The position numbers were made by a program, and so were the translations under genes. The notes beneath the pieces were generated by a model. It did no database searches, was not told where the DNA came from, and saw nothing but the letters and a program-made list of their open reading frames with translations. Positions 22,109-30,274 of a stretch of 64,000 nucleotides of DNA are shown in pieces; within the stretch, counting starts at the first letter, position 1, and each line of letters opens with the position of its first letter. Origin of the DNA: Microglena sp. YARC (taxonomy: Eukaryota; Chlorophyta; Chlorophyceae; Chlamydomonadales; Chlamydomonadaceae); NCBI GenBank assembly GCA_022414725.1, contig CM039462.1:31870378-31934377 (forward strand), in the 5' to 3' direction.

Positions 22109-25100
22109 CCTCCACCCCCCCACACCCCATCCCACACCCCCTTGCGAGCATCTGGCAGTATAGCTTTTATTTTCAGTTACCAGCAGCAGCTTCTAGGCCG
22201 CTCCCCTGCCTTGCTGACCAGCCAAACCTATAGCAGCATAGTGTATCTCGAAGCTGATAGCACCAGCTTTCCAGTACTGACAGTAGCTGACAGCACCAGC
22301 TTTCCAGTACTGACAGTAGCTGACAGCACCAGATTTCCAGTACTGACAGTAGCTGACAGCCCCAGCCTTTTAGTTCTGGCAGTAGCTGACAGTACCTCAC
22401 AGCACCAGCTTTCCAGTACTGACAGTAGCTGACAGTAGCTGACAGCACCAGCCTTCCAGTTCTGGCAGTAGCTGACAGTAGCTCACAGCACCAGCTTTCC
22501 AGTACTGACAGTAGCTGATAGAACCGGATTTCCAGCTACTGCTGAAATCTTGGGGCTTGGCCCAGTGGCTGGCTCAGGGAGCTCCCTAGAAGCTGCTGCT
22601 TGTAGCAAAAAAAAAGCTGTGTCTGGTAGCAAGTGCTGCAATAAATACAACGAATGCAATTATAATGAATGTACCGTAAAAATAAATGCAACACCAGTCA
22701 AAATGAATATACCGTAAAACAATGAAAATACCGTGAAACAAAACAATGAATATACCGTAAACAAAACAAAAATATCGTAAAACGAAACAACACCAGTCAA
22801 AAATCCACAAAACAAAAGTACCGTAAAACAAAACAAAACAATGAATATACCGTATAAAAAAATACAACACCAGTCAAAAATCCATCCTATCATTGCATTG
22901 GCATACACTTGTATTGTCATGATCAATGATAACCAAGCAAATTAATTAATTAAATAAATAAATCATTAATTATTCAATTAAAGCAATCTTGTCTTGCAGA
23001 TATATGAAACGCAAAAAGACATAGAGAGGGAAGCAACAGCTGTGAAGAGTGAATTAGGGCGTTTCCAGAAGAACGTGCTCGCCCTCTCTGGCCTCATTCG
23101 CAAGGTTTGTACTTAGCAACATTCTAACATTATTGTAACGAATTTGCATTTCGCTATTTTTGATGTTTTGCATTTCACTATTTTTGATATAGTAAATGCC
23201 TGTGACCGTACCGTATAAGTTGTGCAGCCCTCTCTGGCCTCATCAGCAAGGTTTGTACTTAGCAACATTCTACCATTATTGTAACGAATTTGCATTTCGC
23301 TATTTTTGATATTTTGCATTTCACTATTTTTGATATAGTAAATGCCTGTGACCGTACCTCATAAGTTGTGCAGCCCTCTCTGGCCTCATCAGCAAGGTTT
23401 GTACACTCTGACATGATTGTAACAATTTTGATCCCCGTTTCGACAAATGGCTCAATGGTAGAGCTTATTGAACGGAAAAAGAACCGGGTTCGAATCCCTA
23501 AGGGAGTGCTTTAGTGTTCGCGGTCGCTGTCAACCGCCATGGTTGCTTTGTCAAGATAAAGTAACAGCCCGTTCCCTACCGCCGTAATCAGGGCTCCCTT
23601 AATACCATGCCCCACCAGGCGTTATTATTATTTTTTGTGACAATTCTGCATTTCACTATTTTTGATATTTTGCATTTCACTATTTTTGATATAGTAAATG
23701 CTCGTGACCCTACTTCATAAGATGTGCAGCACACACATCCACATGCACGGTAACAACTGTTTCTTTTTTGGGCTACGCGTTGCAGCTTCTAGGCAGCCTC
23801 CTGTCCCTGTCCTTGGGCAAAACCTGTAGCTTGGTAGTGCATCTGAAATGCACTCCCCCTTCCCCTTCCCCTTCCCCTTCCCCTTCCCCTTCCCCTTCCC
23901 CTTCCCCTTCCCCTTCCCCTTCCCCTTTCTCTTCCCCTTCCCCCCCCCCCCCCCCCCCCCGACACACGACCACACCCCCATCCATACCCCTTCCACACAC
24001 CCCTTCCACACACCCTTCCCCTTCCACACACCCTTCCACACCCCCGTCCACACGACCACACACCCTTCCATACCCCTTCCACACACCCCTTTCACACACC
24101 CTTTCCCTTCCACACCCCCTTCCTCACCCCCTTCCACACGACCACACCCCCTTCCATACCCCTTTCACACACCCTTCCCCTTCCGCACTCCTTTCCACAC
24201 ACCCTTCCACACGACCACACACCCTTCCATACCCCTTCCACAACCCCTTAACCTCCCCCTTACCCTTACCCTCCCCTTACCGTCCCCCTTACCCGTACGC
24301 CCTTCTGCAACCCCACGCACCCACTCCACCGTCCACCTTACCCTCCACCTTACCTTCCACCTTACCCTTACCTCCTCCTGCACACCCTACCCCCCCCTCC
24401 CCGCCCCCCTTACCTCCTTCTGCACCCCCTTCCACACACCTTAAACCTCCACCTTACCCTTCCACACACCCTTGCACACCCCCTTGCCCTCCCCCTCCCC
24501 TTCCCTCCTTCTACAACCCTTACCTCCTCCTGCAACCTCCCCTCCGCTTACCTCCTTCTGCACACCCACCCCCCTCACCCCTCCCCCTCTCCCTCCCCCT
24601 TCCCTCCTTCTACACCCTTACCTCCTCCTGCAACCTCCCCCTCCCGCTTACCTCCTTCTGCACACCCCACCCCCTCACCCCTCCCCCTCTCCCTCCCCCT
24701 TCCCCCCTTCTACACCCTTACCTCCTCCTGCACCCCTCCCCTCCGCTTACCTCCTTCTGCACCCCACCCCCTCACCCCACCCCTCTCCCTCCCCCTTCCC
24801 TCCTTCTACACCCTTACCTCCTCCTGCACCCTCCCCCTCCCGCTTACCTCCTTCTCACACCCCACCCCTCACCCCTCCCCTCTCCCTCCCCTTCCCTCCT
24901 TCTACACCCTTACCTCCTCCTGCACCCTCCCCCTCCCGCTTACCTCCTTCTGCACACCCCACCCCCTCACCCCTCACCCTCACCCTCACCCTCACGCTTA
25001 CCTCCTTCTGCACCCCCCACCCCTCACCCCTCACCTTCACCCTCACCCTCACCCTCCCGCTTACCTCCTTCTGCACCCCCTTCCACACCCCTTTCCACAC

Positions 25101-25859
25101 CCCTTCCACACACCCTTACCCACACCCTCCCGCTCCCACTCCACCCTCCCCCTTACCCTTACCCCTTCTGCACACCCCACCCACCCACCCACTCCACCCT
25201 CACCCTTCCCCTCACCCCTTCTGCACACCCCACCCACCCACCCACTCCACCCTCACCCTTCCCCTCACCCCCTTCTGCACACCACACCCACCCACCCACT
25301 CCACCCTCACCCTTCCCCTCACCCCCTTCTGAACACCCCACCCACCCACTCCACCCTCACCCTTCCCCTCACCCCCTTCTGCACACCCCCACCCACCACC
25401 CACTCCACCTCGCCCTTCCCCTCACCCCCTTCTGCACACCCCACCCACCCACTCAACCCTTGCCCTTACCCTCACCCCCTTCTGCACACCACACCCACCC
25501 ACTCCACCCTCCCACTCCACCCTCCCCCTTACCCTTACCCACTTCTGCACACCTCACGCACCCACTCCACCCTCCCCCTTACCCCCTTCTGCACCCAGGT
25601 AGATGAAGCTCTGAAAGACGTTGGTGACTTCGAGAACTACGTATCGTTTGTAGAGGAGCAGGTGGATGGGGTGGTGGGTCGCCTAGAGACCCTCCTGCTT
25701 CCCAAACTAGAGTCTGAAGAGAGCACCGAGGGGAGGAGAGAGGAGAGGAGAGAGGGGAGTGCATGCCCGCAAGAGGGGGAGGACGGCAATAAGGAAGGAG
25801 GGCAGGTGGCTGAGCCAAAGACAGCAGTGGAGCTAGAGCATCCTCTTCAGACCAACTGA
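19392..25859 (+). CDS. BLOC1S1: BLOC1S1/GCN5L1-like protein (four exons)
   Basis: Coiled-coil subunit of BLOC-1/BORC-type complexes acting in lysosome-related organelle and endosome traffic (GCN5L1 in animals, BLOS1 in plants). Exons: 19392-19452, 20431-20462, 23000-23104, 25599-25859; joined 459 bases, 152 aa with stop TGA. Order: MFKNILRDHEAKSRQLKKRQ; AVNFLNTDVQK; IYETQKDIEREATAVKSELG and RFQKNVLALSGLIRK; VDEALKDVGDFENYVSFVEE and GVVGRLETLL. This follows human BLOC1S1 (LLKEHQAK, then VDHLN, then MNQRKLD and NQALKEIGDVENW). A non-conserved Glu-rich C-tail (residues about 100-152) is extra. Phases agree. Exon 2 is weakest: about 12 residues seem missing before AVNFLN, so a further small exon or an earlier acceptor (20416) is possible. 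The long intron 3 is mostly C-rich repeat. Confidence 0.85.
19505..19740 (+). repeat. C-rich tract and (CACAC)n array in BLOC1S1 intron 1
   Basis: Pyrimidine-rich sequence leads into about 85 bp of CCACACCACACCACA repeats (19660-19740). Followed by four CCTGTTCAGCCTATCTGGCA-like units (19800-19915). Confidence 0.85.
20100..20470 (+). repeat. Tandem copies of BLOC1S1 exon 2
   Basis: A ~140-bp unit (GGACACGCCGCTGCTCTTGC, then TTCCTAGTATTTGCAATT, then TCAGCACAGATGTGCA) occurs at about 20104, 20248 and 20388. The third copy contains the proposed true exon (20431-20462, donor GTAGGT). The first two have the equivalent of CTTCAGCACAGATGTGCAAC or ..GCAGC but no GT donor, so they are broken exon copies upstream of the real one. 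Confidence 0.85.
20479..20869 (+). mobile_element. Family G tRNA-headed SINE with extra tail
   Basis: Head at 20481: A-box-like TGGCTCTATGG (20497-20507), B-box-like GTTTGGAATCC (20536-20546), then core CGGTCGCTGTCAACCGCCAT and CCCCACCAGGCGTT. Unlike the copies at 23431 and 62363 it continues about 180 bp with GCCCCCTCTTCTGTGC and GCCTGACAAGTCAGCCAAC, related to 42600-42740 and, inverted, 32295-32490. It is bounded by a direct repeat of about 42 bp containing BLOC1S1 exon 2 (20436 and 20870). Confidence 0.75.
20870..20912 (+). pseudogene. Second copy of BLOC1S1 exon 2 after the SINE
   Basis: This repeats 20436-20478 with two changes that turn the donor AAG/GTAGG into AAG/GCGGG. It reads the same FLNTDVQK peptide but lacks a usable GT donor. 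It is the right-hand part of the direct repeat flanking the SINE, either a long target duplication or part of the exon 2 tandem array. Confidence 0.8.
20915..21245 (+). repeat. ~105-bp tandem repeat array
   Basis: Three copies and a partial fourth of a unit with GTTGTTTCCAGCTTTCTG, GTGTGTTGTTGTGT and TGTTCTGCATGTGCTG. Confidence 0.88.
21328..22046 (+). repeat. Family H fragment, then AT-rich and ~130-bp tandem repeats
   Basis: 21328-21385 is a family H piece (TCACACTGGGGTCCCACC, then AGTCGCTCAATTTAA). 21530-21720 has three TTATACTGGGCTTATA units. 21715-22046 has three copies of a ~125-bp unit (CACTAATAATGATGCACCCC, then CATTCTTAAGAGACTATT). All in BLOC1S1 intron 2. Confidence 0.75.
22158..22618 (+). 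repeat. Family A element with internal minisatellite
   Basis: Left TIR ATAGCTTTTATTTTCAGTTA, then CAGCAGCTTCTAGGCCGCTC; right TIR GGGAGCTCCCTAGAAGCTGC then TGCTTGTAGC. The middle (22255-22530) has about ten copies of CAGCACCAGCTTTCCAGTAC plus TGACAGTAGCTGA. A second case of a minisatellite born inside a family A element, from a different internal segment than at 16715. Confidence 0.85.
22640..22890 (+). repeat. ACCGTAAAACAAAACAATGAATAT short tandem repeats
   Basis: Irregular A-rich array of CAAAACAATGAATATACCGT and CAACACCAGTCAAAA units, shortly upstream of BLOC1S1 exon 3. Confidence 0.8.
23105..23410 (+). repeat. Copies of BLOC1S1 exon 3 end with donor
   Basis: The exon 3 end (CTCTCTGGCCTCATTCGCAAG then GTTTGTAC) recurs at about 23226-23262 and 23373-23410 as CCCTCTCTGGCCTCATCAGC then AAGGTTTGTAC. 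Each is followed by the same ~120 bp of intron (TTTGCATTTCGCTATTTTTG). The GTTTGT donor is intact in both copies. Confidence 0.9.
23431..23637 (+). mobile_element. Family G tRNA-headed SINE
   Basis: A box TGGCTCAATGG (23448-23458) and perfect B box GGTTCGAATCC (23487-23497) at tRNA-like spacing. The shared core follows (GGTCGCTGTCAACCGCCATG, then CCCGTTCCCTACCGCCGTAA, then CCCACCAGGCGTTA) and a T-rich tail. It is flanked by TTGTAACAATTTTG and TTGTGACAATTCTG, a degenerate target duplication. Confidence 0.88.
23756..25590 (+). repeat. Family A left half, then 1.7-kb C-rich arrays before BLOC1S1 exon 4
   Basis: The left family A end is at 23765-23850 (GGGCTACGCGTTGCAGCTTC, then TAGGCAGCC). It runs into (CCCCTT)n, a poly-C run (about 23940-23960), and then irregular CACACCC, TTACCTCCTTCTGCACCCC and CACTCCACCCTCACCC units up to the exon 4 acceptor. 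The repeated word CTTCTGCACCC is also the true acceptor context (CTTCTGCACCCAG at 25587-25598), so the acceptor and its pyrimidine tract seem amplified. Open frames here are compositional. Confidence 0.85.
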
Positions 25860-26172
25860 AGGGGTTGTGGAGGCTTGAAGCAAACGCACATCTGACTTTC
25901 TTGTAGATTTCAGAGAGACTTGGTGTGTATAACTAAGAGATATCAAGGTAGCGACGGCAGGAGGGTCGGAAGAGAGAAGAGAGATACTATAGAGGAGCTA
26001 GATCATCCTCTTCAGACCAATTGAAGGGGACGCGGAGGCTTGAAGTATTTTGTCATAGACAGGCCATAGTTGACCCAAGACAAGCCCGCTCCACAACCTC
26101 CTGGGAGGTCTTTCAACCATCCTCAAAATCATAGGGTGCAAGCTAGAAAGCAATGCGGCAAAAACGCAAGAA
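25860..26172. other. BLOC1S1 3' flank and family J repeat
   Basis: 25985-26045 repeats GAGCTAGATCATCCTCTTCAG and AATTGAAGGGG from the gene's last coding bases (25830-25865), a duplicated gene end. 26050-26145 is family J (ACAGGCCATAGTTGACCC, then CCACAACCTCCTGGGAGG), also near 45155-45205 (minus) and 47447-47522 (plus). Confidence 0.6.
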
Positions 26173-26178
26173 CTAGCT

Positions 26179-26253
26179 GTGGCAATGAGTGCGACCGAGA
26201 TTGGGACACCAGCTTCGGGAGTACAGGCTGCTGCTGTGGTCGCTGTTGTGCAG
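26179..26253 (+). CDS. Candidate first exon of unidentified gene
   Basis: It reads MAMSATEIGTPASGVQAAAV then VAVVQ and ends at CAG/GTCAGTG, a strong donor; the better start may be the second Met. I do not recognise the product. The exon call rests on the donor and on the fact that its last bases plus donor (GTTGTGCAG/GTCAGT) are tandemly repeated downstream, as for known exons here. Translation through the array is not meaningful. Confidence 0.4.
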
Positions 26254-27745
26254 GTCAGTGTGGGTTTTTTATTTGAATACATTTTTGTGTTATATGTTAC
26301 ATGTATGTATATATTATGGGTTGTGCAGGTCAGTATGGGTTGTTTATTTGAATACATTTTTGTGTTATATGTTACATGTATGTATATATTATGGGTTGTG
26401 CAGGTCAGTATGGGTTTTTTATTTGAATACATTTTTGTGTTATATGTTACATGTATGTATATATTATGGGTTGTGCAGGTCAGTATGGGTTGTTTATTTG
26501 TATATACCGTATGCGCAACATGTAATGGCAAATGATTTGGCAAACAACCATTTGCCAACGTTGTTTCAGCACGTAAGTGAGCCGGTCTCGGGTCACCGGC
26601 GTTTGCCAAGTTTGTCCAACACCGTCGATTCAAACAAACTCAGTTCGACTGGTCCGGATTGCTTGATCGTTCCTTGCATGCACTGATTTCGAGATACAAT
26701 GAGCTGGTCGCGCCTTTTGAATCTGGTCGCGCCTGTGGAAGCTAGTCGCACCTATCGCACTGACTGGTTTGAACGCTAGCCGGATGCCACGTTTCTATGT
26801 CCCAGACCAGGGTGATTCGCCCACCACCGTTCCATTGCAAGGATCTGCCCCGAGCCTGGACTACTACATATGGAGGACTATACGTATCTCACAAAGAAGA
26901 TTTGATGCACCGACCAATCCCCCCCCCCCCCCCCCCAAATAAAAAACACCACCAACATTACTAACAAGGTTGTCAGATTTCGTAAGTCGTTAGCCAGGCG
27001 GAGCCCTGATTTGGATCATTTCTTTTCCAGACTATGACCAAGAGGAATTGTTTTTTGAAGCATTCCCAATCAAGCTACTTTTAAACATGGAAGAAGGAAA
27101 TGTAACAAGCAAATTGGAGCTTTGCCAAATGTTTCCAAGTCAAACCTTGAGCAAGTCCCAGACCCAAACCCTTTGCCAAATTAGTTTTGCCACACATTTG
27201 TGATCCATGAAATAAGATTAAAAACCACATTTGCCAATGTTTATTCTTGCCATTACATGTTGCGCATGCGGTATGTGTATTTATTTATATATTTGTATTA
27301 TAGGTTGTGCAGGTCAGTATGATTTGTCTATGTGTATAAATATGTTCGGTTGTTTATTTCTTTGTGTATTTGTATTATGGGTTGTGCAGGTCAGTATGAT
27401 TTGTCTATGTGTATAAATATGTTGGGTTGTTTATTTCTTTGTATATTTGTATTATGGGTTGTGCAGGTCAGTATGATTTGTTTATGTGTTTACATATAAT
27501 GGGTTGTTTATTTCTTTTTATATTTGTATTATGGGTTGTACAGGTTAGTATGGGTTGTTTATTTGTATACATATGTATTTATGTTTTTCTTTATATTATG
27601 GGTTGTGCAGGTACGTTTGGGTCGTTTATTCGTATATATGTGTTTAAGATGGGTTGTGCATCTCAGTATGGGTTGTTTATGTATACAATTATTATTTATA
27701 GAATATATTGGTTATATAGGTTGTTTATTTGTATACATCTGTTTG
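26254..27745 (+). repeat. Arrays repeating an exon end and donor (GTTGTGCAG/GTCAGT)
   Basis: 26254-26500 has three close copies of a 72-bp unit beginning at GGTTGTGCAGGTCAGTATGG. 27295-27720 has six or seven more diverged copies with variable spacing. Nearly all keep the CAG/GT join. Between them, 26505-27290 has TTTGCCAA words, a poly-C run near 26920, and no recognised gene. Confidence 0.85.
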
Positions 27746-28490
27746 TGTACAGGAAGAAAGCTTTGATACTTCAAATTGACTGAAGTTGCCCACTACTGTC
27801 GTTTTTTGCATGAGCAAGTAATCAAATGATTGCCAGTGTCAGTGTCAGTGTGTCAGTGGGCAATGTTTGTGTACAAGAACAATAATTTGATGCTTCGTAC
27901 TGACTGGACTTGCCCACCACTGTCGTTTCTTGCATGCGCATGTAATCAAATGATCGTCATCGCCAGTGTCAATGCCAGTGTGTCAGTGTGCAATGTTGTG
28001 TATAAGACCAATAATTGGATGCTTTGTACTGACTGGAGCTGCCCACTACAAGACGTACAAGAGTAGATGTACAAGAACAATAATTGGATGCTTTGTACTG
28101 ACTGGAGCTGCCCACTACGAGACGTACAAGAGTAGATGTACAAGAACAATAATTGGATGCTTTGTACTGACTGGAGCTGCCCACTACAAGACGTACAAGA
28201 GTAGATGTACAAGAACAATAATTGGATGCTTTGTACTGACTGGAGCTGCCCACTACGATTATATTTGCAAGAGCACGTAAACAAATCATCTCCGTTACCA
28301 GAGTCAGTGTGCTGTCTTCGTGCACACAAAGCAAGCTTCGATACTTCAAATTGACTGGAGTTGCCCTCTTCTGTTATGTTTGCAAGAGCACGTAATCTAA
28401 TCATCGTCGTTACCAGAGACAGTGTGCTGCCTTTGTGTACACGAAGCAAGCTTCGATACTTCAAGCAGACTGGAGTTACCCGCTACTGTC
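27746..28490 (+). repeat. Arrays around a TGTACAAGAACAATAATT unit
   Basis: About eight copies of a unit with GTACAAG or GTACACGAAG, then TTGATGCTT, GTACTGACTGGAGCTGCCC. The middle four (28020-28255) are nearly identical 62-bp repeats. By analogy these may be copies of the start of the next exon of the gene beginning at 26179 (candidate acceptor TGTACAG at 27752). No open exon of good quality was found. Confidence 0.7.
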
Positions 28491-28639
28491 TCCCTGTGTG
28501 AGCACATGGTCGTGTAGATATCTGTGTTTCTGCCCAGAGGTGGGGGGGAAAGGGCTAAAAGGACGTGCAAACAAATTATGATCATATTCTTGTATTCTTA
28601 CCACGGGGTTACTATAATAATTCATTATTATTATTACCG

Positions 28640-28660
28640 GTAGTAGTAGTAGTAGTAGTA

Positions 28661-28697
<37 letters not shown>

Positions 28698-29214
28698 AAG
28701 TGGTAGTAGTAGTAGTCTTAGGGTATAGATCCACCATCAGCCATTTGGGTAGGGGTATGGGCATGGGTAGGGGCCTTAGCACCAGCATCAGCTCCACCAT
28801 CAGCCTTTTGGATAGGGGTATGGGCATGGGTAGGGGCCTTAGCACCAGCATCAGCTCCACCATCAGCCTTTTGGGTTGGGGTAGGGGCAGGAGTAGGGTT
28901 TTGATCGTGAATGGCAGAATTACTATCTGCAATGCAGGAAGAGCTGTGTCATGGAGAATGTTAAATGTGTCGGTAAGCTGTTTGCTGACGCGAACACAGA
29001 CTGTTGGTGACTAGGACGATTCGTTTGCTCGTGCTCCAACCCTCTGCTCCAACCAGGGAGGGGTCCTCGGCAGGGTAGGGGTATCTACAGATGCAGGTGC
29101 CTTAGCAAGGTCTGCTAAGGCCCTTGACCCTACCCCTCTGCCGGTGCTGAGGCCCCTACCCCTGGTGCTAAGGCCCCTAACACTAATGATAAGGTCCCTA
29201 ACAATACCCCTGGT
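28640..29214 (+). repeat. (GTA)n microsatellite and 81-bp low-complexity repeats
   Basis: 28643-28712 is (GTA)n with interruptions. 28735-28885 has repeated GGGCATGGGTAGGGGCCTTA and GCACCAGCATCAGCTCCACC units; read on minus these give AKAPTHAHTPIQKADGGADAG. 29090-29210 reads on plus as Ala/Pro/Lys-rich AKAPNTNDKVPNNTPG. The two halves share GCTAAGGCCCCTA in opposite orientation. Confidence 0.6.
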
Positions 29215-29368
29215 CAGGGTACTGCATTTTGTCTAATTGGTCAGAGCTTTGTAGTGCAAATACTGCGCGCTGCGTCCACAGTGGGGTGAAAAAACTGCGC
29301 AAAACGCGCAGTGGGGATCAAAAATGCAGCGTGTAAACGTGCTGCCGCCTGCGCTTTGTAGTACCCTG
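29215..29368 (+). mobile_element. Family E hAT-like MITE
   Basis: 154 bp, starting CAGGGTACTGC and ending GTAGTACCCTG, flanked by CCCCTGGT (29207-29214) and CCCCTGAT (29369-29376), an 8-bp target duplication with one mismatch. It is reversed relative to the copy at 13800 (GCGCTTTGTAGTACCCTG matches that copy's left end). It interrupts Ala/Pro/Lys-rich sequence that continues on both sides. Confidence 0.85.
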
Positions 29369-29820
29369 CCCCTGATGTTAAGGACCCTGCCCATAAGGCT
29401 AATGGTGAGGCTGATGCAAAGGCAGCGCTAAGTGTGGCCAATAGTGTGCTAAGAGGCAGTTTACACTGCGTTTGGTTTAGCTTTAGCTTTTGGTCCGATT
29501 TTGGTCTGATATTGGTCAGATTTTGGTCCTGGCCAACAGCGGGCCAAAATGCGGACCAAATGCTAAATCGACAGAAAATCTGTCAAATGAGACAAAAATT
29601 GTGATCCGATTTTGCTGTGAGGCCAATAGTGTGCCTGAGGCTGCTCCAGGTGGGGCTGCTTCCCCTGATCATACCCTTGATGATGGGGCCAATAGTGATT
29701 TATACAGTAAGGAACTAGCACTGTGTTTGCATCATCAAGAAATTGTGGAAAGGAGAGGATTGCAAAGCAATTCATCCTCGAATCCCCAGGAATCCCGGAC
29801 ATCCCAGACATGCAAAAGGA
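29369..29820. other. Ala/Pro/Lys-rich open sequence with a second insertion
   Basis: Open sequence reading PAPDVKDPAHKANGEADAKA (29370 on) and VPEAAPGGAASPDHTLDDG (29625 on). They are separated by 29455-29600, rich in GGTCCGATTTTGGTC words and bracketed by a direct repeat GGCCAATAGTGTG (29437 and 29611). No domain recognised. Confidence 0.4.
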
Positions 29821-30236
29821 CAAGGTCAAGTAACCACCAAAGACCAATCTTTACCAACCCAAACAAAAGACACCAACCCACACCAACCCACACCAACCCA
29901 AACAACAAACTCAAACCCAAACACCAGCCCACACCAACCCACATCAACCCAAACACCAACCCACAACAACCCAAACAACAACCCACAACAACCCACAACA
30001 ACCCACAACAACCCACAACAACCCACAACAACCCAAACACCAACCCAAACACCAACCTACACCAACCCAAACATCACACGCCAACCCACACCAACCCAAA
30101 CAACAAACACCAATCCACACCAACCCAAACAACTAACCACACAAACACACACAAACCCAAACAACAAACACCAACCCGCACCAACCCATATGAACGCACA
30201 CCAACCAAAACAACAAACACCAACTCACACCTCCCC
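29821..30236 (+). repeat. (CCAACCCACA)n tandem array
   Basis: About 400 bp of ACCAACCCACA, CCAACCCAAACA and CAACAACCC units just upstream of the DUF4504-like gene. Open in two plus frames only because of composition. Confidence 0.88.
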
Positions 30237-30274
30237 TGCCGAAATCGCAGAAGCATTGCAGGAAGGATCGGAAA

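Noticed and set aside
23768..25606. 612-codon Pro/Ser/Thr-rich open frame
   Set aside because: It lies in C-rich tandem repeats that lack stop codons in several frames by composition, and it runs through the acceptor of BLOC1S1 exon 4. Not a gene.
26179..26686. Hydrophobic repeated frames (VLYVTCMYILWVVQ units)
   Set aside because: Translation of a 72-bp tandem array whose unit is an exon end plus donor; the membrane-like look is an accident of T-rich DNA.
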